Source: an uncultured Bacteroidales bacterium (GTDB lineage: Bacteria; Bacteroidota; Bacteroidia; Bacteroidales; Paludibacteraceae). Taken from it: 32,033 bases of DNA. Numbering within the stretch: position 1 is the stretch's first letter; the number at the start of each line of letters is the position of its first letter. Positions 8,307 through 15,389 of this stretch are shown here, in pieces. The notes beneath the pieces are model-generated. The model was not told where the DNA came from, ran no database searches, and worked only from the letters and a program-made list of their open reading frames with translations. A program made the translations under genes and the position numbers. The stretch spans positions 1 to 32,033 of the forward strand of contig CASFUX010000195.1 of the NCBI GenBank assembly GCA_949297975.1, written 5' to 3'.

Positions 8307-9147
8307 GGACGATTACAAACAATTCATCCCGCTGTGGTTCGCCGAAGACATCGGCGACGGCGACCACACCACGCTGGCCTGCATCCCGGCGGATGCCATG
8401 GGCAAGTCGCAACTGATAATCAAGGAAGACGGCGTGCTGGCCGGCGTGGACGTGGCACGCGAGATATTCCACGCCTTCGACCCCGCGCTGAAGATGACGG
8501 TGTTCATCCCGGACGGCTCGGAGGTGAAACGCGGCGACATCGCCTTCGTGGTGGAAGGCAAAGTGCAATCGCTGTTGCAAACCGAGCGGCTCATGCTCAA
8601 CATCATGCAGCGCATGAGCGGCGTAGCCACCCGCACCCGCCAATACGTCAAGGCGTTGGAGGGAACGAAGACCCGCGTGCTCGACACCCGCAAGACCACC
8701 CCGGGCCTGCGTCTGCTGGAAAAGGAAGCCGTGCGCATCGGTGGCGGCACAAACCACCGCATCGGTCTCTTCGACATGATATTGCTGAAGGACAATCACG
8801 TGGACTTCGCCGGGGGCATCGAAAACGCCATCCGCCGCACGAACCAATACCTGAAGGAAAAGGGCAAGGACCTGAAAATAGAAATCGAAGTGCGCAACTT
8901 CGACGAGATAGAACAGGTGCTGCGCACCGGTGGCGTGGACCGCATCATGCTGGACAACTTTACCCCCGCCGACACCCGCAAGGCCGTGGAAATGATTGCC
9001 GGACGCTACGAGATAGAGTCGTCGGGCGGCATCACCTTCGACACCATGCTGGACTACGCCCGCTGCGGCGTGGACTTCATCTCCGTGGGTGCCCTCACCC
9101 ACTCCGTCAAAAGCCTCGACATGAGCTTCAAGGCGGTGGAAGATTGA
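8299..9147 (+). CDS. nadC: Nicotinate-nucleotide pyrophosphorylase (carboxylating), quinolinate phosphoribosyltransferase
   Basis: NadC converts quinolinate and PRPP to nicotinate mononucleotide, CO2 and pyrophosphate in de novo NAD synthesis. At 282 residues it has the normal length. The N-terminal open-faced sandwich (EDIGDGDHTT, about 16-25) and the TIM-barrel half are complete. Active-site motifs are DTRKTTPG (129-136), GGGTNHRIGL (148-157) and LKDNH (163-167), and ESSGGI follows near residue 240. No nadA or nadB lies nearby. It overlaps the DUF4783 gene by 8 bases and should share its promoter near 7530. A long hairpin follows the stop. Confidence 0.97.
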   Translation: MNKDDYKQFIPLWFAEDIGDGDHTTLACIPADAMGKSQLIIKEDGVLAGVDVAREIFHAFDPALKMTVFIPDGSEVKRGDIAFVVEGKVQSLLQTERLMLNIMQRMSGVATRTRQYVKALEGTKTRVLDTRKTTPGLRLLEKEAVRIGGGTNHRIGLFDMILLKDNHVDFAGGIENAIRRTNQYLKEKGKDLKIEIEVRNFDEIEQVLRTGGVDRIMLDNFTPADTRKAVEMIAGRYEIESSGGITFDTMLDYARCGVDFISVGALTHSVKSLDMSFKAVED

Positions 9148-9166
9148 GAGAGAGAACGCAAATGAC

Positions 9167-9404
9167 GCAAAAAGCGCAAATGAACGCAAATCCTATCTGC
9201 GTCCATTTGCGCTTCTTGCATTATTCCTTGCCTGCTTGATGAGGAAAGTTTATGCAAATTTGCAGTTGTACTTCAAATTTGCATAAATGGCACACCTTAT
9301 CTCAATAACATCCGCCTTTCTGTAGAGACAAGGCATGCCTTGTCTCTACAAGCCGACCCTACCTCTATAACACCTCCCGTTTGGAGATGCGGCGGCTGCA
9401 TCTC
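9167..9404. repeat. Cluster of four hairpins between nadC and the PEGA gene
   Basis: Four separate inverted repeats occupy this convergent gap. Arms 9167-9188 and 9198-9219 match at 20 of 22 positions (gcgcaaatg words) and probably mark the nadC 3' end. Arms 9251-9262 and 9274-9285 (TATGCAAATTTG) are perfect. Positions 9321-9350 form a perfect 30-bp palindrome with half-site TGTAGAGACAAGGCA. Arms 9384-9390 and 9398-9404 (GAGATGC/GCATCTC) lie directly beside the PEGA stop codon. The TGTAGAGAC word recurs at 13762-13916. Confidence 0.8.
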
Positions 9405-9406
9405 TA

Positions 9407-11536
9407 CTAAATAAAAAAGCCTATCCCGATATAACCCTCATGACATTTCAATCCCCAATTGTAGCTATATCCGGCAGAAATCAATAAGACATCCATTCTA
9501 TATATAGCTCCAATCTCAAATTCCAGACCAGAAGCTCCTGTTTCTCCTTCAATAAGTTCTCCACCCCATCCAGCACCAGCTTGCAGTGCCAGCCAAGAAG
9601 TAGGATTGTACATAATACCACCAGTAAGATGAAAAATTCGTTTTCCTGCTCTAAATTGGTAATATCCACCCCAACGACCGCTATATCCCATACTAAACCC
9701 TATCGGACTTACTCCATAGCTTCCTGCTGACATGCGATAGTCCATATAAAAGTAAGGGTCTATGCGCTCCCGAGTATATCTATATGTTGACGGCCTAATA
9801 TAGGTGCCACCCGATAGCTTGGTAGTGCTGTTTCGTGACGGTTTAGACCCGCGATACTTTATATTAAAGTGTTTATATACATTTTCATAACCTTCAACCT
9901 CCACAATCTCCTTTTCTTTCATTTTCCCATATTCCCACACGACCTCATGCTTTCCCAACGGCAATGTGATTAACAGGGGAACATTCCCATGATACTTTCC
10001 ATCCACATATACCTTAGCAGAAACATTGGATTTCACATATATACTTGCTGTCTTCGGTTTAAGTGACCGATACAAACCCTGTGCGCCTGGCCTTATTTCT
10101 ATATTTTCTATTATCGGCTCATAATTATCGTTAGTAAGTTTTATCTCATGCTTCCCCATAGGGAGTGTCAATAGTAAACTTTTATTAGAAGACGAATGCC
10201 CCATGTACACATCATCCACGTAAGCAGAAAAGTACACATCCGAAGAAATGATCAACGCCCCCGTCTTCGGCTTCTCCTCTAACCCCGCTTCCACGGTCTC
10301 CACCTTGCCTTCGAGGATGGTTACATACGTTTCATAAGGCTGGTAATCTTCATTCTCCGGCACGATGCGCACGGCGCGTCGGCCTACCAGCACGTCCTGC
10401 ACCATGCAGGGGGTGAGGGGGCTGCGTTGCTTGCCGTCAATGTACACGGAGGCTTTCTGGTTGTTCGTTACCAACACCTGCAACTTGCCGTACAGGGGTT
10501 CGAGGGCGGGGGATGAGAGCGACAACGGCTGCCCCGCCGTCACGGAGAAGTCGCGCCTGTGGGGGCGGTGTGAGGCACGGCTCGCCTCTAATACGTGCAG
10601 GCCACTCGCCAGGTCACCCCGCCACGTGCCGGTGGCGCGGAATTGCCGGTCGATATAGATGCTGTCGCCGGGGTTGGCCGCTTGTACCTCCACCGTACCG
10701 AAGTCTGGTGCCAGCGTGAGGCGCACCTCGCCCGTACCGCCCGGCTGGATGGTAACTTCCTGCTCAGTCGTTTTGTACAAGTCCTTGGTCAGCATCACCC
10801 GGTGCGTGCCTTTGAGCAAGGTCAGCGTGGCGGGGGTGTGGGCGTTCTGTAACTGCCCGTCCACCAATATGGCAGCCCCCGCAGGCTCGGAATGCACCTG
10901 GAGCGTGCCGTTGGACGACACCAGGCGCACCGTCAACTGGCCGGTCTCCTCCTGCCGCACCGTGATGCGCCCCCGCTCCGGCTCGTAGCCCGCCGCCGTC
11001 ACCTCGTAGTCGTAGGTGCCGGGGGCTATCGTGGTGCTGTAGTACGTATCGGCCATCACCTTAGGGTCTTGCGTGCCGAGGCGCAGGGTCGCTCCCGGCA
11101 CGTTGCACTCCACCGACAGGTAGCCCACATTGAGCGTCTCTTCCACGTGGGTATAGACCCGGCCGCCCGTCAGCGTCATGCTGTACACCCTGCCCGCTTC
11201 GAGCGGGGCGGGCAGCAAGTAGTTCTCCATCGTGCCCGCCACCGTGTGCGTGATGGAGATGCGCGAAGCCGTTGCCGGGGCATACACCCACGTACCATGC
11301 TCGCAGTCCACCTCGCCGTAGCCCACCGAGCCGAAGTCGAACCGCGTGAAGCCATCGCAGTTCAGCCCGGTGGAAATCTTGATGAGGGCGTAGAGTTGGC
11401 CATCGTACTGGCTCTTGCGTGGGTAGTTTACCTTGGCGTCGAGGTCGTGCGGCAGGGGTTCAAACTGCGTGACCGACATCTGCCCCACCGCCCCCAGGCT
11501 GGCCGATAAGAATAGGATGAATAAAAAGAACTTCAT
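9407..11536 (-). CDS. PEGA-repeat secreted protein with C-terminal outer-membrane barrel
   Basis: A 709-residue protein with a signal peptide (MKFFLFILFLSASLGAVGQ). After an N-terminal domain of about 115 residues there are roughly six PEGA-like modules of 65-70 residues starting near 138, 210, 280, 350, 425 and 496. They are recognisable by patterns such as GTLQVHSEPAGAAILVDG, VYIDGKQRSP and KVYVDGKYHGNVP. The last 120 residues are rich in aromatic and glycine beta strands and end in GFFI, as expected for a small barrel. PEGA modules are thought to bind surface polysaccharide. The ligand here is unknown. Base composition changes sharply near 10255: the 5' part is about two thirds GC, while the final 280 codons are 35-40% GC in the lines I counted. 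The gene ends with tandem TAG codons at the edge of a small hairpin. Confidence 0.85.
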   Translation of the reverse strand: MKFFLFILFLSASLGAVGQMSVTQFEPLPHDLDAKVNYPRKSQYDGQLYALIKISTGLNCDGFTRFDFGSVGYGEVDCEHGTWVYAPATASRISITHTVAGTMENYLLPAPLEAGRVYSMTLTGGRVYTHVEETLNVGYLSVECNVPGATLRLGTQDPKVMADTYYSTTIAPGTYDYEVTAAGYEPERGRITVRQEETGQLTVRLVSSNGTLQVHSEPAGAAILVDGQLQNAHTPATLTLLKGTHRVMLTKDLYKTTEQEVTIQPGGTGEVRLTLAPDFGTVEVQAANPGDSIYIDRQFRATGTWRGDLASGLHVLEASRASHRPHRRDFSVTAGQPLSLSSPALEPLYGKLQVLVTNNQKASVYIDGKQRSPLTPCMVQDVLVGRRAVRIVPENEDYQPYETYVTILEGKVETVEAGLEEKPKTGALIISSDVYFSAYVDDVYMGHSSSNKSLLLTLPMGKHEIKLTNDNYEPIIENIEIRPGAQGLYRSLKPKTASIYVKSNVSAKVYVDGKYHGNVPLLITLPLGKHEVVWEYGKMKEKEIVEVEGYENVYKHFNIKYRGSKPSRNSTTKLSGGTYIRPSTYRYTRERIDPYFYMDYRMSAGSYGVSPIGFSMGYSGRWGGYYQFRAGKRIFHLTGGIMYNPTSWLALQAGAGWGGELIEGETGASGLEFEIGAIYRMDVLLISAGYSYNWGLKCHEGYIGIGFFI

Positions 11537-11603
11537 TTTTAATGTTTAATGATTAATGTTTAATGATTAGTGATTAATGATTAACGGGGTTCCCGCTGAT
11601 AAC

Positions 11604-11765
11604 GCGGATTTACGCGGATAAGTACTGATTCGCTTACCTCTTACTCCTCGCCTCTGCATCGTGTCCCGCAGATGGCGCGGATTTACGCGGATGAGTACTT
11701 ATTCGCTTACCTCTTACTCCTTGCCTCTGCATGGCGCGGATTTAGGGCGAAAGATTTTTCGCCCC
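11604..11765. repeat. 56-bp direct repeat and hairpin in the PEGA / 598-residue protein gap
   Basis: Bases 11604-11659 and 11677-11732 are direct copies differing at about three positions (both start GCGGATTTACGCGGAT and end GCCTCTGCAT), and a third partial copy begins after 11733. A hairpin GGGCGAAA/TTTTCGCCC follows at 11746-11765, and GTAGGGCGATGCCCTAC comes shortly after. The flank 11540-11585 is a low-complexity run of taatgattaatgttt words. The rest of the 391-bp gap (11537-11927) holds no gene I can support. A G/C-run hairpin (CCCCCTTTAGGGGG) lies just before 11928. Confidence 0.8.
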
Positions 11766-11927
11766 TACAGGCCGTAGGGCGATGCCCTACGCTGAATGCC
11801 ACAAGGCCGTTGGACTTGACTTTCAGCCTTTTATCTTTGTACTTTATACTTTCACCTTTTTTGCGACCATCCGCGCTATTCGCGTCATTTGCGTTCCAAC
11901 AAGCCCCCTTTAGGGGGTTGGGGGTCT

Positions 11928-13724
11928 TTACAGCCCCAGGTTGCCCATGTTGTACGCCCCGAGCACCGGGTCTTTCTCTGGCTGCCAGGTGCGCACGTGG
12001 ATGATGGGGCGGTCGGGGTCGTTCAGGTCCACGTGCAGGAACAGGTAGCCCGTGTCGCCGTAGGTGGTGGAGAAGTAGTCCTGCTGCATCTGGATGCCGT
12101 ATATCTCCCCGCCCTTGCCGGCCCGCACGATGTTGATGTCGGCAAACTTCAAGTTGATGTACTCCTGCGCGGCGAAGCAGGCCTTCAGGTTGCGCATGTA
12201 GGTCTCCTTGCTCAGCCGGTTCTGCCGCACGCGGGACGGGATGTACTGCCCCTCCAGATGGGTGGCGGGTGCCAGCACCTTGCCCACGATGATGAGCGCG
12301 TCGTCCGAGAAGACGGATTGCAGGTAATCCAGCCGCTTGAGGGCGTAGGCCGTCTGGTACGTCTCGATGAAGTCGATGATGGCCAGGCGCGAACGCTCGT
12401 TCCATTGCTCATGCTCCAGAATGCTCCGCACCATGTGGTCAGACAGAGCGAAGGTGAGGTTGCTTATCTTGTGTGCTGCTGTGTCCACCTGGAACACCAC
12501 CTGCTCCACAAACGAACGGCGGTTGCTGAACGTGAAGCGCATGGGCAACGAACGAGCCATGAAGCCGCCCTCGCACGGCACGAAGCGATAGTTGGGTTGC
12601 CCGCAAATAACCGCCTGCCCGTTGTGCACCAGCTTTTGATATACATCGTATCCCTCGGGGGTGAAGCAGGGTTGCGCCGCCTCGTAGTCCCGGCTGTCGA
12701 TGGCCTGCTGCACCCGCTCCAGCAGCGAGCGGTACGTCTCCACATCGCCGGGCAACGGCGGCATGTCCGCTTCCGGCGTGGCCACCTGCACTTCCGCCTG
12801 GAACTCGTCCACCCGGCGGATGGGCACCACCATCGAGGCGGCCTTGAACGGTACGGGATCCACGTAGGGCAACACGTCGTTCACGTCCTTGTCCGTCTTC
12901 CATTCATCGCCGAACTCATACTCCACCCGCAGGCGTATCTCCTTGTGCGCCTGTTCGTCATCGCCCACCAACTCGGCCACGCCGATGCCATCCTTCGCTC
13001 CCGTTACCGGCAGCCACAGCCGCCCGTTGTGCACCCGGTACTCCAGGTTGCCCACGGGCTTGCCTTGGTAAGAGAATGCCAGGTTGTAAAAGGTGAGGTT
13101 CGGCTCGGTGCGCTTCCCCGTCACCCGGCATTCCAGCCCGCCCAGCACCCGGTCGATGCGCCGGGGCAGGAAGAGGGACAGGTTCTCCTCCCGCCCGTCC
13201 ACGGCCAGTGTCAGCGTGCTGCCGTCCGGATGGCTTTGCAGCAGGAGCAACGCCCAGTAGTAGTACTTCAACGCATCGGCCATCTGCAAGCGGCTTTCCG
13301 CCCCGATGGCTGTCTGCACGAAGTCCTTGATTTTCTGCTCACGACTGGCGAATATCTTCCGCACCTCGGTACGCTTCACGTAGCACAGCACGTGCATCCC
13401 GTCCCGTTCCTCCCACTCCATCCGCTCCGTGTTGTTCAGCGTGGCCGAGGAGTACGAGCGCAGGATGTTCTCCGCCCGTTCGCTGTAGGTGCTCTCGCCG
13501 TTCACCGTGCGCTGCTCCGACTTCAGGAAGTTGCCGCTGGAGACGCGCACGGATATCATCCGGATGAGGCTGGACAATGCCTCGTCCTCCGCCATCTTGG
13601 ACGAACGCCCGATGCCCTCACCCCAATAGTAGTCCTTGCCGCTCTTGATCTCGCTGACGGACTGACCCGCCACCGACACACACGCCAACAAGGCGATAAG
13701 CATGGAAAATGTTTTGTTAAGCAT
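11928..13724 (-). CDS. Secreted protein with LPP20-like N-terminus and NTF2-like C-terminus, function unknown
   Basis: The 598-residue product starts with a signal peptide (MLNKTFSMLIALLACVSVAG before QSV). A lipobox reading of LLAC is possible but less likely. Residues of about 23-130 (YYWGEGIGRSSKMAEDEALSSL, then VRVSSGNF) resemble the LPP20 domain: a conserved WGEG followed by an alanine-rich helix. The middle has no family I recognise. The last 150 residues (DFIETYQTAYALKRLDYLQSVFSDDALIIVGKV through YLFLHVDLNDPDRPIIHVRTWQP) look like an NTF2-type fold. I chose the ATG at 13724 because it gives the signal peptide. It lies between an LPP20 lipoprotein gene and the PEGA gene on the same strand, suggesting one envelope-associated set. 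I could not assign a function. Confidence 0.8.
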   Translation of the reverse strand: MLNKTFSMLIALLACVSVAGQSVSEIKSGKDYYWGEGIGRSSKMAEDEALSSLIRMISVRVSSGNFLKSEQRTVNGESTYSERAENILRSYSSATLNNTERMEWEERDGMHVLCYVKRTEVRKIFASREQKIKDFVQTAIGAESRLQMADALKYYYWALLLLQSHPDGSTLTLAVDGREENLSLFLPRRIDRVLGGLECRVTGKRTEPNLTFYNLAFSYQGKPVGNLEYRVHNGRLWLPVTGAKDGIGVAELVGDDEQAHKEIRLRVEYEFGDEWKTDKDVNDVLPYVDPVPFKAASMVVPIRRVDEFQAEVQVATPEADMPPLPGDVETYRSLLERVQQAIDSRDYEAAQPCFTPEGYDVYQKLVHNGQAVICGQPNYRFVPCEGGFMARSLPMRFTFSNRRSFVEQVVFQVDTAAHKISNLTFALSDHMVRSILEHEQWNERSRLAIIDFIETYQTAYALKRLDYLQSVFSDDALIIVGKVLAPATHLEGQYIPSRVRQNRLSKETYMRNLKACFAAQEYINLKFADINIVRAGKGGEIYGIQMQQDYFSTTYGDTGYLFLHVDLNDPDRPIIHVRTWQPEKDPVLGAYNMGNLGL

Positions 13725-13761
13725 CACAATTAAACAACATATATATAATGACAAACCATCC

Positions 13762-13916
13762 GTAGAGACATCACTCCTGTGGCGTCTCTAAAAATGCCAC
13801 TCCTGTAGCATCTCTAAAAAACGCCATTCGGTGTGTGCAAGAGACGCCACAGGAGTGACGTCTCTACAAAAAACACCATTGTGCGACTGGAGACACCACG
13901 GGAGTAATGTCTCTAC
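13762..13916. repeat. gtagagac inverted/direct repeat cluster overlapping the LPP20 stop codon
   Basis: Arms 13762-13789 and 13840-13867 are inverted repeats matching at 27 of 28 positions. A degenerate further copy of the right arm lies at 13889-13916, and a fragment at 13796-13815. The unit runs from AGAGACGCCACAGG to GTCTCTAC. The last copy runs into the coding frame: its TGTAGAGAC end supplies the TAG stop of the LPP20 gene (13913-13915). Confidence 0.85.
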
Positions 13917-14512
13917 AGTTCCTGCTCGCGGTTAAACTGTTCGCGGGCTTTCTCCATTTCCTTGCGGTAGTTGTGTTCGGCAAAGTCAATGTCCAGCTTC
14001 GTCTCGGCAGATAACCTTTTCACGATATTCTGCACGTTTTCCGCCGACAATTCGATGCACACGTACACCTGGTTCTTGCCATCGGGCAGTATGTACACAT
14101 TGCTGCACACGGGCACGGTACCGGTCAGTATCTTGCTCACGTAGCCCTATTGCAGTTCGTTGGCCTTGCCGGATTCGTCCAGCACGCCGTCCTTGGCATA
14201 CTGCTCGTTGAAGCTGGAAATCAAGCTTTCCATGGCCATCTCCAACTGGCGGGCTATCTTCGTGCGGGCATCCAGTTCAGCCAGGTTGTTGGCAAACGAT
14301 TCCTTCATGGACACCCCTTCGCCCCAAGCGCGGATGGTGCCGTCGGGAGCTTTCAACGCCATTTCCTGGCATTCATCGCGTTCCTTCTTGATACGTCCCA
14401 CGTTTTGCTGTGCCTGCTGGGCTACCGTCATTTGCTTGCTTTTACAAGCGGTCATACCACCGCCAATGGCCAACAAGGCCACGCTGATTATAATAGAAAG
14501 AGTCTTTTTCAT
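13913..14512 (-). pseudogene. LPP20-family lipoprotein interrupted by one in-frame amber codon
   Basis: One continuous frame of 199 codons encodes a signal peptide with a lipobox-like MTAC (C23), then a helical region, RAWGEGVSMKESFANNLAELDARTKIA (the LPP20 WGEG helix), and a C-terminal part with VYVCIELSAENVQNIVKRLS. A single TAG at 14149-14147 falls after codon 121 (NELQ), and the frame resumes with GYVSKILTGTVP. Both sides are needed for the LPP20 fold, so they are one gene. The upstream half is 14147-14512. The downstream half could only restart at a GTG (14140), for which I see no ribosome-binding signal. TAG also ends the DUF362, PEGA and DUF4831 genes here, so it is a normal stop. A CAG-to-TAG nonsense change or a base error is likeliest. 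Confidence 0.8.
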
Positions 14513-14605
14513 TATTTTTCGGTTGTTAATGGATTGATAAACTGGTTCGTCTATCGGACAAACATTGAAGAAGCACCGAAAGAAAGGAGGGAAAGGTATG
14601 CACAC

Positions 14606-14626
14606 AAAAAAAGCGTGGTGCTTTTT
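14606..14626 (-). terminator. Terminator of the 6S-like RNA
   Basis: On the minus strand AAAAAGCACCACGCTTTTTTT forms a short hairpin (AAAAAGC/GCTTTTT) with a T-run. It lies 18 bases past the closing stem of the structured RNA. Confidence 0.7.
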
Positions 14627-14767
14627 GTTTTATGTCTTTATCTGGATCTTGAGGTCTTCGACTACCTATCCTAACCAAATAAAACGAACAAAAGCCCACG
14701 CCACGAAGCGTGAGCGTCATGCTTTTGTTCTTGGTTAGGATTTTGAAATTGTCGAAGTTTCAAGATC
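14606..14767 (-). ncRNA. 6S-like structured RNA (possibly the Bacteroidales-1 family)
   Basis: On the minus strand a long, interrupted hairpin is visible. The closing stem pairs GGATCTTGA (14768-14760) with TCAAGATCC (14652-14644) and CTTCGAC (14757-14751) with GTCGAAG (14662-14656). After asymmetric internal loops, ATCCTAACCAA pairs with TTGGTTAGGAT and GAACAAAAGC with GCTTTTGTTC. A terminal hairpin with CACGCTTCGTGGCGTG closes it. This closed stem, central bubble and terminal stem is the 6S RNA layout, and the RNA would be about 160 nt with its own promoter and terminator. 6S RNA traps RNA polymerase by mimicking an open promoter. The identity is from memory of the architecture. A covariance-model search would decide. 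The LPP20 gene lies downstream. Confidence 0.7.
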
Positions 14768-14799
14768 CAAGAATACGAGCTAATAACGCTTTTTCCTAA
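14768..14799 (-). promoter_or_regulatory. Promoter of the 6S-like RNA
   Basis: On the minus strand TATTCTTG (14775-14768) matches TAnnTTTG at all but one defined position, and TTAG lies 20 bases upstream (14799-14796) in place of TTTG. The predicted start near 14764 coincides with the beginning of the RNA closing stem, which is why I favour it over the more distant box at 14885. Confidence 0.55.
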
Positions 14800-14877
14800 T
14801 ATGTCATGTTTCAAGATGCGCGTACCCAATCACACGCAATTTATACCATAGGCCAATTTGTTTAAATGATTTTGCGA

Positions 14878-14885
14878 CAAAAGTA
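14878..14885 (-). promoter_or_regulatory. Second possible -7 box upstream of the 6S-like RNA
   Basis: Minus-strand TACTTTTG is an exact TAnnTTTG match, but no convincing -33 box lies 19-21 bases upstream. If active it would yield a longer precursor starting near 14873. The 22-bp palindrome array begins 72 bp upstream. Confidence 0.35.
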
Positions 14886-14956
14886 CGAAATTATTTTGGA
14901 TATGCCACTTCTCCCATGCCCGAGAGGCACCGAAGGCATTCACAATGCAATTTCCA

Positions 14957-15038
14957 ACTTACTATAGTAAGTCAAGCAACTTTCTATAGTAAGTGAGCAA
15001 ACTTTCTATAGTAAGTCAGGCAACTTTCTATAGTAAGT
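14957..15038. repeat. Four 16-bp palindromes at an exact 22-bp period
   Basis: Copies start at 14957, 14979, 15001 and 15023. The first, ACTTACTATAGTAAGT, is a perfect palindrome. The other three read ACTTTCTATAGTAAGT, identical to each other and with one mismatched pair. The six-base linkers differ (CAAGCA, GAGCAA, CAGGCA), so the palindrome and not the linker is conserved. A 22-bp period places all four on about the same face of the helix, as expected for an operator array. It lies upstream of the minus-strand 6S-like RNA and downstream of the AraC-type gene. Confidence 0.85.
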
Positions 15039-15077
15039 TTTGTCAGCAAGTAACATGACATATTGTCTTTTATTTTA

Positions 15078-15385
15078 TGAATATCCGCATTGAGCCAAAT
15101 AAAACACAATAGGCACAATAGCAAAGGAGAATATTAGGAGGAGATGTCAGATGGCCGCAAGCGAAAAAGGTCACAATAGTATGCACCACCGCTTCGCGGC
15201 GGGCATGAAGCCTGTATCGTCCACGCAGATTGCCGCGCAGACCACACGGAAGTAACCTACAGTCCCGATGCGGAGCTTCGGGACTTCTATTGTGTGCTCC
15301 TATCCAGTTGAATGACTTTCTTGCAGAACCACACATTTCCTATTGTGTCTATTGTGTTTTTTGTATTGGCAGATTGCGGATATTC
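15078..15385. repeat. Composite palindromic spacer element, copy D
   Basis: The ends 15078-15121 and 15341-15385 are long imperfect inverted repeats (TGAATATCCGCA...cacaataggcacaatag against its complement). The interior has further cacaatag/ctattgtg arms and a 23-bp hairpin at 15262-15284 identical to the one in copy B at 7769-7791. It fills the space between the 22-bp palindrome array and the 3' end of the AraC-type gene, ending 4 bases short of that gene. Confidence 0.85.
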
Positions 15386-15389
15386 ATTT

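Noticed and set aside
13913-14140. A separate small gene downstream of the LPP20 amber codon
   Set aside because: It is in frame with the upstream half, starts only at a GTG without a start signal, and completes the LPP20 domain.
14147-14149. Amber recoding (pyrrolysine or general TAG reassignment)
   Set aside because: TAG ends at least three other genes in the window, including a tandem TAGTAG, and there is no SECIS-like or PYLIS-like context I can support.
14957-15038. A CRISPR array
   Set aside because: The units are 16-bp palindromes with six-base linkers, far too short for spacers, and no cas gene is present.
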